Part shown: in pieces, positions 39,901-50,791 of the stretch | Position numbering within the stretch: position 1 is the first letter of the stretch | Layout: each line of letters starts with the position of its first letter | NCBI GenBank assembly: GCA_024529925.1 | Contig: JAFEUB010000916.1 | Span: 660,001 to 724,000, forward strand | Origin: Ophthalmolycus amberensis | Taxonomy: Eukaryota; Chordata; Actinopteri; Perciformes; Zoarcidae | Reading direction: 5' to 3' | Length of the DNA stretch: 64,000 nt | Translations under genes and position numbers: made by a program | Notes under the pieces: model-generated | Seen by the model: only the letters and a program-made list of their open reading frames with translations | The model's database searches: none | Told to the model about the DNA's origin: nothing

Positions 39901-42900
39901 CTTATTTACACTCTATATATAAGAAAATATTAAATATTTGAACTATTAACCTTCCTAAGCCATTTTATATTCTGTTGGCTGCAAACTGTCGGTCAACATA
40001 ACTGTGGTAAAAGCATAAATAAGAGCCGGTCTGATGCTGCCTCCTGCTGGATGATCTTACCTTCTTGTCGCCGCTGCTCATCCGGTCTTTGACTTCTTTG
40101 GCTTTCTGAATGGCTTTCAACACTTCCACCGTGTCCAGCTCCTTCTCCGTCGTCACTGTACCGTCCAGACAAACCTGAAGACGCAGAGACAAGGATACAA
40201 AGAATTAAAAAACCGTGTTGAATCAATAGTGTTGATAGCAATAGCTGAAGTAGCATAAACAGTTGGCAGCAGTAATACTGGTAGACTAGAAGTACTGCCA
40301 GTAGAAGTATGAGCAGATCCTTCAGTAGCAGCAGTAGTGGTACTTGTAGGGACAGTAATGTTGAAAGGATAGTTTGGATGTTTTGAAGTGGGGTGTTAAG
40401 AGGTATTTATTCATAGTCAGTGTATCAACTACAGCAGACGGCAGTTTGTAGAAGCAGACAGAAGCACCTTCATAGGAGCAAGGCAATGTACTGCTGTGAT
40501 GGGGTCAGAGGCCAAACATCATGTAGACACCTCAGAAAAAAAGCAGCAGTACATTGTTTTGCTCCCTGTGCTGGTACTTCTGTCTGTTTCTACAAGCTCA
40601 TCTACTGTAAGTACTACACAACCTCTGAATAAGTACCTCACACAACCTCTAGACTATCCCTTTAACATTAGCAGCAGTAGGTCCAGAGAGAGGAGCAGTG
40701 TGGTGGTCGTTTACCTGTGCTGTAGCAAAAACAGCCGCACAAGCAACAGTAAAGCAAGAAAAAACTTTTGGTGCTGTCGAAGTAGTAGAAGTAGTACTTG
40801 TACAGCAGTAATATTAACGGAGTGATGGTGGTGTACCTCTGCTGCACGGTCTCCAAACTGGGTCAGCACTTTGGTTCTGTAGTCTGGGATGATGCACATG
40901 GGGTTATTTGACAGGTTGAGTTTCTCTAGACACGGCAGAGATCCGATGTTCCTGATCTCCTCCAACTGGAAAACAAACACACACCAAGTCACAAACAACC
41001 CAAGTCAGTAATTAATGTGGATGATCAATTACACGTAAAGGTTGGTCATTTAAAGTTACTAGAAGGAACTTTATATGTATTATGTTGACTTTGGCGCCCC
41101 CTGAGGACGAAAGCGGTGGTGTTTCAGAGCACCAGAGTCCCGTTAGAAAACCTCTAACGTTCCTTTCTTTTAATGCAAAACAAAAACTATCAAGCAAACA
41201 TTCCTGTTGCACAATAAAGTATACAAAGAAAGTATTTACGTCACTTTGACTGCTGGGTGATTACCTGGGCCAGCTGGTTGTGGCTGAGGTCCAGGTTGAC
41301 CAGCGAGTAGAGCTTGGTGAGGCCGGTCAGCTGGTCCAGCTGGTTGCCAGCCAGGCTCAGAGTCTTGATGTTGCCCAGACGGGTGTGAGCAGCTTCCAGG
41401 ACCAGCAGGCTGTTGTAGGACAGATCCACGTGGACCAGATTGTACAGGTGCTGCAAACAGAGCACAGTTAGTTCAGTGCTACTGTTGATGACAAACTACA
41501 CATCTGTAGAGGATGTGAGACTATTCTCTTTAGCTGCAACTCTAGAAATGAGACTGATGTGAAGGACAACAGAGCTGTTCTTCATCACGCGGTCACACAC
41601 CTGGAGGTTTTCCACTGTGGACAGCTGGTTGTGGCTCAGATCCAGAAACTCCACCTTAGGAATCAGTTTCTGCAACAGAGAAATAAACGCAGAGTCAGCA
41701 CACAGAAACTGATGTGTGGAACCTAAACTTTCCTTCATTCACATACATTTTTGGCGGTTGGTTGAAACAGGATTTATTTTTCTTGTTATGTTGTTGTAAA
41801 ATAAAGACTTGATAATGTGGCTCTGAGATGTTGTAAGAAATGGACTAGAGTCAGTCACAGACTTCACTGTGGGGAAATAAAATAAAAGAACAGCCACCGA
41901 CTGATGAACACGATTAAGTTTTTCGGCGTGTGTCTCACCACCGAGCGGTCGATGGTGCTGATGTCGTTGTGGCTCATGTCCAGCGTGGTCAGGTTTCTCC
42001 ACACGGGGATGACGGCGGTGACGGGACAGCCGGACTCGGCCCCCTCGGCCTCCCACTGTGAGAACTCGCTCGCCTCCGGGACCAGGACCGACTGGAGGCG
42101 GCCAGAAATAACACACGCATCAGTACGCGACGTACAAAGACACGGCGTGAACACTACAGAGAAGTATTCATGAGTACTTCACCATCATAGTTTCCGTGGA
42201 GTGGTGGATACTCAGAGTTGCCAGACTCGACCTCAGAGACGACAGACCGCGAATCTGCTCAGAGCTGCCCTCACTGATCTGAACACAGAGAGACGGACGT
42301 TATCACACAAATATTGGCAGGTTTCAGGAGAATTTCTAAAAGAGTACAAATAAAACCTCCATCACTATCTGTTTCAGGAATATACTCAGGAGAACATGAC
42401 ATGATTACATAGTAAACTGAGTGTGGTGGAAATTTATCATATGGTTCTTTTAATTATAACTTGTCTCACTTAAACCTGCATATACCAGCCTAACCCTGTT
42501 CCCACGAAAAGGCTGGGAACCTGGCCTTGGTGGGTGAACAGGGTTTCAACATCTGCGAGGGGGAGGGTGAAGGGAGAGGAGACGAGATAACGCGCATATA
42601 TACTCTGTTTTGTGTTTTTATTATTGTTAGATCTCCGAACCATCCGTGGGGAAAGAGCTCTATCCATTCAGCTGAATTTTGATTGAAGTGTCTGTTCATT
42701 AAATATGTTTTTAATACTTTAAGAAGTTCCATCGTGATTATTTCTCACAGAGAGGTTAAAGAGATTTTTTTTCCACCACACTGAGCACCGATATCTCAGC
42801 TACATCATGACAATTATTACTGCTGATCACCTTAACTAGCATTTGTTTTATCATAATGAAGTCAATTTGTCTCCTCTTGTTAGTGTTTTTACTTTGCCGT

Positions 42901-45900
42901 TAGAGACGGGACGGACAACACAGCAAGTTTATGTGTGTTTTTGTGTATGATATGAATGAGGCAGGAATTCTACACGTAGAAGACACGATTATTCCCAGGA
43001 GAGACAGACAGAGACACAGACAGGCAGTTACCTCTATCTGGACTAGTGATTTGAAAACGGACAGGTCGTAGGGGAGGCTGTTCTCCTGGATGTTACTGGT
43101 TCCTGCCGGGCCTCTGGTCCCAGACATCTGACCAACACAGACACAAACCAGTGAGCACATTCAACACATCTGCTCCTGAGAGGAAAGTCACACACACAGC
43201 ACTAAAGTGAACGATGGGGATGTGAGGTGTGGGACCTTGAGGTATCGCAGCCTGCAGGTGAAGTCGAGGATGTGACCCAGGTCGGTTTTGGCGTCTCCGT
43301 TACAGCAGGTTGGTTTGGCCAGACGGAGCTGCTGGGAGACGGAGTAGAGCTGCAGCGGGCGGAGAGAAAACACCTCGCCGGCCTGCAGCAACTGCTCACC
43401 TACAGCACAACAAACAAACAGCGGTCTGATTCTACGCACTGCACAAGGTTTCATCTGAACAAGTTAAAGCGTCACAAAACAACGTCTACAAATCAGATGC
43501 TGACAATACCTGCAACATTCAGCAATATTGCTTTTTATATATTAGTCAAAATATATTTGGTTGTATAAACATGAACTGTGACGACCAGCGAGAGATGAAA
43601 CTTTAATTGTTCTTTTACGGAAACTGGATTAATGAGGATTGATTGATTGATGATTATTTTGGACTTCTAAGGAACCAAAAAACCAAACAGTAATTATACT
43701 ACAGCTCAAACACCGACATTACAAGTTTTGCAGCTGAGTGCAATTTGTCCTTTTTGGAGATATAGAGGGAAAAAATAAAATTGTTTATATAATAAATGTA
43801 TTCTTTTTTTTCTCAAGTATTTTCAAAAAAATGACATGTATGGGAGCTTTATTAATTCATTTTTCATCACACAGCTGTCACTGCATCCCAAAATAAATGA
43901 GTTTGAGTGAAGCATGACGATGCCTTTGCCTGGCTTCAGTGCATATTACCTCATTTAAATATGTGCACGGAGACGCTATTTAGTTGACTGTGAACTACGG
44001 GATGCATTTCACCCTCTGCGAGTGCTTTAAAAATTACATTATTTTTGTCTTATTTGTGCAGGTTTAGCGGCCGCAAAAAACGTGCAATCCTCTTGTGAAT
44101 TCACCCCTCAGTTTAAATGATTTGTTTTATTCACTGACATTTGACTAAATCTGCCACATTTACATCCTTGTGATTGAATGAATGTGTATTGTCCCTGATT
44201 AACTAAGTACAGAGCAGTCTGGCTCACTGCACTTTATCTCTTGAACTGACAAGTATACTGTAGTAATAACTAAAAGGGAGAAAGCTTCTGCAGTAAAGTG
44301 GAAACACTCTACTAAAGGAGTCAACTGTTAGAAACACTAGATGAGAGGAAAGAGGTCAGAGGTCAGAGAGGAAGCTAACCTTTATGAAACAACTCCTCAG
44401 CCAGAGCTGCTGTGATGCCGTTGATCTCCTGAAAGAAACAAAGACTTTGTTAAAAAACTGGATTCATTTCGTAAAAACAAGAAGTTCAGCTTGAAGACTC
44501 AGTTAAATAATCGTATTACTTCACTGCTCAGCAGACAGACGGACCCGTTTTAAACTCTCTACAGATGTTCGATGTTGCTTTTTTAAATTTCATCCTTCAC
44601 ACTAACTGGACTGGTTGATAATTATCAGGATCATTTTAGCTGGATAGCATCGTGTTAGCCTGGATTAGTTAAACAGTATTTTAATAACAGGGTCCAGAGC
44701 AACACCTGCAGAGGCCTGAAGCTCACCTTAGAAAGTGAACATCATGTTTTCATCACAGTTACATTATACAGTAGTTCGGTGCAGCTGAAAAATAAACAAT
44801 ACAACTGTTTTCTAACTCATATGCAACAGTCACATGTTGATCATTTCACATCACATGAGTGTTTTTTTCTTTATTTGGCTGTTAACTCTGAGTCCTGAGG
44901 ACTCAGAGAACTATGGTCTGTTGTTGTCTCGACATCATCATCTGATCAGTCACCGACATCACAAAGATGTCCCAGAGCCGCGCATCTCAACCACATACCA
45001 TTGTTACATGTTAACACACTTTTCTGACTTTCATGAACTTTTCACATGACCACCATGTTAAAAACCAGAAGTGAAAGTGAAAAAAGTGAAAATGTTTTTG
45101 ACCTGGTTTCAGTGTAGTCAAAAACACAGCATTGAACAAAAGAGACCAGCTATTTACCAGACATGACATGTATCTAGTTAATAATTGTTTTTAATCTATA
45201 AAATGTCAACTTCTTTATCTCTGACCAAAGATCTTCAATTTACAATTACGCCAAACAGAGAAAAGCAGTACATCTTCATGTTGGAGAAGCAGCAATGGTT
45301 TGCCATGTTGCTTTATAAAATCCAGCTTTATGGAACCAAAAGAAATAATCACTGGAAATTTACCAGAAATCTATTATTGGACTCAACAGTTTGGGGTCCC
45401 GCTCCATAAATAAGTTTTCCCAGTTTGGAACAACTTTAGTGGTCTGCACAGAGCCCTGATATCAACCCCGTTCAACACCTTTGAGATGAACTGGAACGAC
45501 CAGAAGGCTGTTTATAGCAGCAGATTAACGCCCATGGGATGGAATCAAACAACCAACTGTAACATCAGGCGTAGTACTAGAAGGCTGAAGCACCTGAATA
45601 GCTTACTGTACATGTGCAGAGGTTAAGGCTTGTAGGAGCCTCAGGTGAACTCACATAGAGGTGAAAGTGCAGGAAGGAGGCGAGCGGAGTGGGCGTGGCC
45701 TGTGGGAACTGCAGCAGGAGCGTCTGCAGGTAGAGCTCCAGCTCCTTCTGCCGCCGCTCCACCAGACTCTTTGAGTTCTTCCCCAACATCTTCTTTGGAG
45801 GGAGCAGCCCTCGGTCCACCTTCTTCTCTGCCGTCAACTGCAGGAAACACATTAAACAATAAGTTATGAAGCTTGTCCGGGTGCTGCTTCTCCAATGTGA

Positions 45901-47273
45901 TTATTAGCTGCTCTTCTCGGTTATATTGTAAAGTGATTCTCTTTGGGAGTATAATGAGAATAAGTACTACATGTATAATGTTACACAGGTGGTGAGTAAA
46001 TTAATTCAAACACACATTTTGTCCTGCTGTTAGTTTACCTGGACAGACTACAAAATAAATGTTTGGTGAAAGCGATCACGCCTCTCACTCTGAGCAGATT
46101 TAAGCCGACCTGCTCCGGTCCCTCACCTTCTCGTGGAGATCGTGGAAGTCACTGTAGCGGTGCTTCACAGTCCATCTGTGATCTCTGTCCGACACCTCGA
46201 TGATATAGACCTGAAACACAGCACAGCAGGACACTCAGTGATTACAAATCTGCCCAAACTGCACGGATGCTCCAATAACTACCGTACATGAAGAAAAGAT
46301 CAAATACCGTCTCCTCCGATATGCAACCAAGTATTATCGGATGAAGATCCAAACATAAGGCACGTGATAACACTTGAGCCATCACTATGACAGCTCCATC
46401 CGATAAGGAGGAACCACAAGATGCGGGTGAAAAAAGCCAGTTCCAGTAAGCAGACCACAATCTAATGTCCAACGTCAATGGTGAACATTCAAGTTCACCC
46501 TATAATGTACGTTTTTTGGTTATTTATTGTCATATGCACAACAATACAAAGAAGCAGTCCTTAGTTAGTATTTTTCAAATGGCTTTATGTGCAAAGGCAG
46601 TTATATTTCTTTCGAAATTGCTATCTCCATATTGTTAAAAGGAATATTTACCATTCAAACTGCATTTCAAACGTCCAGTTCCCTTCATTTGTTTGCAATT
46701 TGAGCTGCAAAGATAACCCGTATCAATATCTTAGTGTTAGTGTTAAAAACATAGACTATTGGGAACATATGACTAAGTGAATAGGACACCATGTGTTCAG
46801 AGGGATGACCTCATTATTTCCACCGCCGTATCTGCGATTGTCAACCATAAAAGGTGTAAACCGTTACACCGTATAGTCGTAACGTATCATCCCTGAGCCT
46901 GACAGCACAATAGAAATCTGCAGTTTGAGGAAACGTTAACACTCAATTAGCACTGCAGTTAGCAGTTAGCTGGTCAGGTCTGTCGTTCTTTATTAGTCCA
47001 GCCTCATGCGGATAAAGACATAATGACTAATGGGGAAAAACAGTACAATAACTTCTCACGTTATGTATGGACTGGTAAAAGCAACTTCTTCAACATTAAC
47101 CCACTGTCACTTTGACAGAGCTGAAGCTAATGGTAGCTACAAGCTAGCTAAGATAACAGGCGCTAGGCTCGAGGAACCCGGATGTAGCTTACGGTGTAGT
47201 TATCCACCAGCTCCGACCCGACGACACACACGTTCCTCTCAGAAACCTCTTCTGGAAAAGAGGCGGCTTCCAT
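26055..47273 (-). CDS. nisch: Nischarin, complete coding region (28 exons)
   Basis: Imidazoline-receptor candidate scaffold that binds integrin alpha5 and PAK/LIMK/Rac and localises to endosomes through its PX domain (known for mammals). Exons: 47193-47273, 46127-46210, 45655-45837, 44380-44428, 43236-43399, 43032-43127, 42183-42278, 41939-42091, 41601-41669, 41265-41450, 40837-40965, 40061-40174, 38469-38646, 36995-37113, 36788-36876, 35881-36153, 35292-35578, 34662-34867, 33698-34161, 33245-33414, 33035-33137, 32318-32456, 31592-31742, 30837-30956, 30511-30672, 29048-29220, 27711-27898, 26055-26388. Every join keeps phase. The sum is 4560 bases, or 1519 aa plus stop, close to human (about 1504 aa). 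The C-terminus SLLARQWEALC and ELPVELTG is essentially identical to human. Exons 15, 16 and 21 encode poorly conserved linker and are the least certain. Confidence 0.95.
27966..28395 (+). mobile_element. LINE reverse-transcriptase fragment (plus orientation) in nisch intron 26
   Basis: Translates in pieces to HQFAYRANRTTEEAVSTA and then KDLIVHFRKKEART, both standard non-LTR retrotransposon RT motifs. The catalytic region between them is deleted. A CA repeat lies inside (28130-28146). The end matches the fish LINE tail GCATTTCGTTGCGCAACC. Confidence 0.7.
29400..30125 (-). mobile_element. LINE reverse-transcriptase fragment (minus orientation) in nisch intron 25
   Basis: Minus-strand translation gives EDAVSTA and YIRMLSVDFSSAFNTI, the RT core of fish non-LTR elements. 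Upstream sequence (GTTCAGCTCCTCTGGCAACG, CCAGGGATGTTATCAGGCCC, plus strand) also follows this LINE. It is decayed, with stops and frameshifts, so it is not active. Confidence 0.75.
30685..30716. repeat. GA microsatellite beside nisch exon 25
   Basis: Uninterrupted AG units. On the minus strand this is a CT-rich tract about 12 bases before the exon 25 acceptor. Confidence 0.9.
31592..33137 (-). CDS. nisch: nisch exons 21-23: variable linker and start of C-terminal domain
   Basis: Exon 21 has two usable AG acceptors, giving 33035-33137 or 33035-33098. They differ by 39 bases and both keep phase, so a 13-residue alternative is possible. The sequence is Ser-rich and not recognisably conserved. 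Exon 22 (32318-32456) ends LREQQLLTYFHRYIAV. Exon 23 (31592-31742) reads SEAEEVRQVLWLSVVLYKSP and LLLSTDTIYFLLED, matching human ENEELRHLMWSSVVFYQTP and LLSTKAVYFVL. Confidence 0.75.
33245..35578 (-). CDS. nisch: nisch exons 17-20: central conserved region
   Basis: Exon 17 (35292-35578) has GYFEMGLDD and VLWCYCLQVKEE, then CLVLTDRLLGLLYL. Exon 18 (34662-34867) has WYVFSEAEELRQTRTEL. Exon 19 (33698-34161) is long, with LLFLTHRHLWVLKMDF, a poly-Ser run near residues 960-975 and LVRVPLGSVVLHPRE. Exon 20 (33245-33414) has HTVELLLGGQRLLLLFPLAQ. Each aligns in order with the human middle region (WCFLIHVQ, LVLTDFGIAVF, YWLLLTPQHLNVIKADF, RVPLSTVLLDP, HVLELLVGYRFV). These read as PH-like, beta-rich segments. 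That fold is inferred, not shown. Confidence 0.85.
35881..40174 (-). CDS. nisch: nisch exons 12-16: conserved helix then Ser/Glu-rich linker
   Basis: Exon 12 (40061-40174) encodes TVTTEKELDTVEVLKAIQKA, nearly identical to human. Exon 13 (38469-38646) begins ISEETKLSAA and then has a run of about 13 Ser coded by TCC/TCT repeats. Exon 14 (36995-37113) and exon 15 (36788-36876, Thr/Asn-rich) are low-complexity and fixed mainly by splice sites and phase. Exon 16 (35881-36153) contains NKDFITQLSQRLGSTLKEQ and a Glu/Lys-rich stretch, matching the human NQDFIQRLSTLIRQ region and acidic tract. Confidence 0.75.
37370..37545. repeat. Dispersed repeat fragment
   Basis: Contains AGTGAAGCCAAAGC, CTTAAACTTGCATTCTCTC and GGCCATCAGGGGGCGACTCC, a very common perch-like fish repeat related to the copy at 57130-57510. 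It lies in nisch intron 13. Confidence 0.55.
40837..44428 (-). CDS. nisch: nisch exons 4-11: linker and leucine-rich repeats
   Basis: Exons 4-6 carry GITAALAEELFHKG, GDAKTDLGHILDFTCRLRYL and GTSNIQENSLPYDLSVFKSL. Exons 7-8 lead into the repeats (VLVPEASEFSQWEAEG). LRR motifs follow: LTTLDMSHNDIS, VEFLDLSHNQLS, LVHVDLSYNSLL, IKTLSLAGNQLD, LVNLDLSHNQLA, LEKLNLSNNP. The block ends CIIPDYRTKVLTQFGDRAAE, as in human. This gives six repeats at about residues 285-415, which in mammals contact Rac/PAK-type partners. Exon 5 has a weak donor (AAG|gtccca), but the next exon joins in phase. Confidence 0.93.
45655..47273 (-). CDS. nisch: nisch exons 1-3: N-terminus and PX domain
   Basis: Exon 1 (47193-47273) starts MEAASFPEEVSERN in a strong context (A at -3, G at +4) and ends VVGSELVDNYT. 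Exon 2 (46127-46210) has the phosphoinositide-binding PX motif WTVKHRYSDFHDLHEK. Exon 3 (45655-45837) has LLPPKKMLGKNSKSLVERR and FLHFHLY, completing the PX fold at about residues 18-120. The PX domain targets nischarin to PI3P-bearing endosomes in mammals. Confidence 0.95.
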
Positions 47274-47817
47274 CTTGAGATCGCAAAGAAGCAACTGTTA
47301 TCCGTCATTAAGTTATAACACTCTGAACTAAAACGGCTTTAGAGGATTCCCGGCTTCTCTTCTCAGTTAGCCGCCTCTGGACGCCATGTTTGTTGTGATG
47401 CTGAACGAAGCAGCTGACTGCTTTCAAACTCAAACTTTATGTGTAGTTTTACAGTTGACAGTTGACAGTTTTTGTTTCTCACAACGTTTTCATTTCTGGA
47501 TAATATCTGTTTTATGTTGAACGTTTATCAAACATACTCGACATAGTTTGATCAGTCAGACAAGGTCATGAGACCACACCTACAATAAAACTGAAAGAAA
47601 AGTCTCAAATGACCGAAACTCACGATCTTTGTCCGGTAATAGGAACATGTCTCATCTTTCAAACATATATTTATCGCGAGCGTTGTGATTATGTTTATTA
47701 ATAGCAGCTCACAGTGGTATACATTGGTATATGAGGTTTTAATACATCCATGTGTCAGGATACTTGTCAATATCTCTAATTTGAGGGTAGGCATTTGTCC
47801 ATGCATTTATCTTCAGT

Positions 47818-48415
47818 AGACTCGACTACTGTAACGGTCGGTGTGTTTACAGGTCTCTGTAAAAACCAGAAAGCTGCAGCTGATTCAGAACGCTGCAGCT
47901 CGAGTCCTCACTAAGACCAAGAAAGTGGATCACATCACTCCAGTTCTGAGGTCTTTGCACTGGTTTCCTGTCCAACAAATAATTGACTTTAAAATCCTGC
48001 GGTTTAGGGCCAAAATACATCTCTGATCTGCTGCTACCTTATGAACCATCCCGACCCCTCAGGTCGTCTGGGACCAGTCTGCTTTCTGTTCCCAGAGTCA
48101 GAACTAAACATGGAGAAGCAGCGTTCAGTTCTTCTGCTCCACATATCTGGAACAAAGTCCCAGAAAGCTGCAGGTCTGCTGAGACCCTCAGCTCCTTTAA
48201 ATCAAGATTGAAGACTTTTCTGTTTGCTGCTGCCTTTAATTTAACCATATTCAAGGATATTAATCAACTTCCTGCATTTCTGCATTTTACTACTGTATTT
48301 TATTTCTTACACTGCTTGTTGAATGTTTTTAATGTTTCAATGAATGTTCTTAATTGTTTTTAAATTTCCTGGACATTTGACCTGTAATGTGGACCAATAA
48401 AGAACATAAAAAGAG
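47818..48415 (+). mobile_element. 5'-truncated L2-like LINE, C-terminal reverse-transcriptase part
   Basis: Two overlapping frames give LQLIQNAAARVLTKTKK, HITPVLRSLHWFPV, then GPKYISDLLLPYEPSRPLRS and PHIWNKVPESCRSAETLSSF, the familiar end of fish L2 ORF2. At least one frameshift separates them, so it is inactive. It ends near CCAATAAAGAACATAAAAAG. Confidence 0.85.
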
Positions 48416-49109
48416 GTGTTTTTTTGCTGCTATGAGCCTCATTAACTCCAACCTGAGGGTAAAAAAAATAGAAGCTGGATTACGAGGATGGATGGTGAGG
48501 ACTTCTTGTGTAGAAATCAACTAAATTGTTATCGGATGTGAGATTATTGTCGCTTAATGTGATCATCCTCAAGCGTTCATTCTGCAGATGAGTCAGGACT
48601 CCATAGCAAGAATCAATCCAATCAAAATCCATTTTCACGACAAATGCAATCATCTTACTAAACTCACACTGTCGTCGACCGTGTTTAGGATGACACACAT
48701 CAGAGAATCCAGGACAAACACTGGTGGTAAAGATCTAAGTATAGCAAATGAGTCTCTTCTAATCCAGCCAACAATTTTGCTGGCTGGATTACAGTAAACA
48801 CTGAGCCCCCCCTCCCCCCTCACCTCCTTCTGCTCCAGTGCTGTGTAATATACACCACAGCCACATGGGGGCGCTAGTGCAGCTGCAAACATATAGGAAC
48901 GTTATGTCATCCATGCATTGTTGTATTGAGATGACCTACATTGAGCTGAACATAACTGTTAGAGCAGGGATGGTTTTGATGCTCTCACTGAGGATGAAAT
49001 GTCACTAAACATAGCAGCTAAAGTGTGTTATTGCTTATTTTGTATTGATTAAGGGGGCTGTACTTTTTTTTAGTACATGCCATTCATTTTTGATTACGTC
49101 ATCTGGTTG

Positions 49110-49590
49110 GATGATTACAAACAAGGCTGGCTTTGAGCTAAATGCTAACGTCAGCATTGCTAACAGGCACTCAAAGACAATGCTAACAATGCTGATGTTT
49201 CCATGCAAACGCACTGAGGCTGATGGGACTGTCATAGATTTTTCAGGAATTTGCTAAAAATACCAAACAGAAGGTTGGACCTGATGATGGCGCTAGATGA
49301 AAAGTCAAGGGATCCCAGTTATTACACAATTCATGCAGAAGGGGGACGTGCATTTATGAACCAAACTTCATAGTTGATTTTTCACGAATATCACAAATGT
49401 GAACCTCATAGAGGCGCTGGAGGAAAAGTCAGTAGGATGCATTTTCTTGGGGCCATCAATGTCTGTATGAGATTTAATATTAATGCATCCAATATTTGAT
49501 TATATATCTTAGTTTTGACTGAAGCGGTGGACAGACCCACATAAAGATGCACTTCATGGTTCCCTCTATAGATCATGCTAAATCGTGTTT
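49110..49590 (+). repeat. Abundant percomorph-type dispersed repeat
   Basis: Contains GACCTGATGATGGCGCTAGA, TGAAAAGTCAAGGGATC, GAACCTCATAGAGGCGCTGG and GAAGCGGTGGACAGAC in the usual order of this fish repeat family. Confidence 0.65.
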
Positions 49591-50274
49591 GATTTAATTT
49601 CAAACCAGATTTATTTTTAGCTTAGACAGTATGATTTAAATTGTGTTTCATATTTATTCTCATTATTATCTACCCAGGAGGTTCCTCATTGCCAGTTGTT
49701 TTGGAACATTTTGTAAAAAAGAAGAAATAAAAGTTTAATAAAAACTTATTGTAAAAATGAATGTAATTTCTTCTTGTTTTTCTGCTTTTTGTGGCATATT
49801 TATTTGTAGACAAAGCCCAAAGTTCTTCGTTTGCAATGTAATGTTGTATTTAAGGAAACTGTGCTCACCACTGCAACAGTATTTTCATTTGTACAAGTCC
49901 ACGTGGGCTGGGTACTTGTGTGTCCAATGACACAATAACTAACTATTTACAGTGACTACCACTGTGCTCATGTCCCAGTGCTGCTGGTTGTTGTTGCTGT
50001 AACAGTGTGTCTGTTGTCAGAGGGGCGGCAGCAGCTGTGGATCAGATTTCCGCTGCTAAAACTGAAGCGAAGTGAACCATCCGGCTGGGGGGGGAGTAGT
50101 TTAAGGGTTATCACACCCACGTACAACCCGAGGCACCATAATACTGACATATATGTTTTATTATCTTATAAATATATTCAGAATTAATATTCTACAGAAA
50201 TATGTCGTATTATAGTGTTGATGATAGGTAGTAGACACGCTTGCTAACTCTGACCACCCCTCCTTCTGTTAAAC

Positions 50275-50378
50275 CTGTGAATGGATTGTTCCAGCTCTTT
50301 ATCCAGGCTGTGAGAGGAAGGCAGAGCCACAGTCTGTGCTGGTCTGAGCTGAGTACACTCCACTTGCTGGCCTTTAAA
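50275..50378 (-). other. Orphan exon-like segment
   Basis: 104 bases, open in one frame on the minus strand (VECTQLRPAQTVALPSSHSL, then LDKELEQSIH). It is preceded by a strong pyrimidine tract ending in CAG and followed by CAG|gtttaa. I could not link it to another exon. It may be a 5' non-coding exon, part of an unrecognised gene, or chance. Confidence 0.25.
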
Positions 50379-50791
50379 CTGAGAGAGAGAGAAAAAACAG
50401 CTTTAAATTAACTAAAATACTCTTAAAACCCCTTTTAGCAGCTCATTTCAGGTCACTAATTAGAGCTGCAAGAAACTGTAATTTGACTTTCAGAGAGGTG
50501 AAGAAGAGAGATTAGAGAGGAGGGCGTGACAGGGAGCCAGCCGAGCAGGCAAGCTGCTGCCGCAAGGGGAGGAAGAGCAGGCGATGCATCAGCCAAAGCC
50601 AGAGGTCAAGAAAAAAAGCGACAGAATAGTGAAAAGGTAGACATCAGAGAGAGGAGGGTCATTTTGTGATCTGAGCCAGAAACCAGCCTCTCTTTGTTGT
50701 TGTGTGGGGCCAACCTAGCAGGGAGGAGGATGTGAAGAGAGAGAGAGCTGCAGGGAGAAAGGGAGGCGACTGCAAAGAAAGACCAGAAAAA

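Larger units (their letters stand above)
47274..50274. other. Spacer upstream of nisch
   Basis: It should contain the nisch promoter and 5' UTR close to 47280-47400, which is moderately GC-rich (CCGCCTCTGGACGCCATG). The rest is an L2 fragment (47818-48415) and a dispersed repeat (49110-49590). A troponin C gene, which neighbours NISCH in human, was not seen here. Confidence 0.5.

Noticed and set aside
50702..50791. Longer 247-aa version of the CCER1-like gene
   Set aside because: The frame there begins with GTG, not ATG. The first ATG is at 50792.
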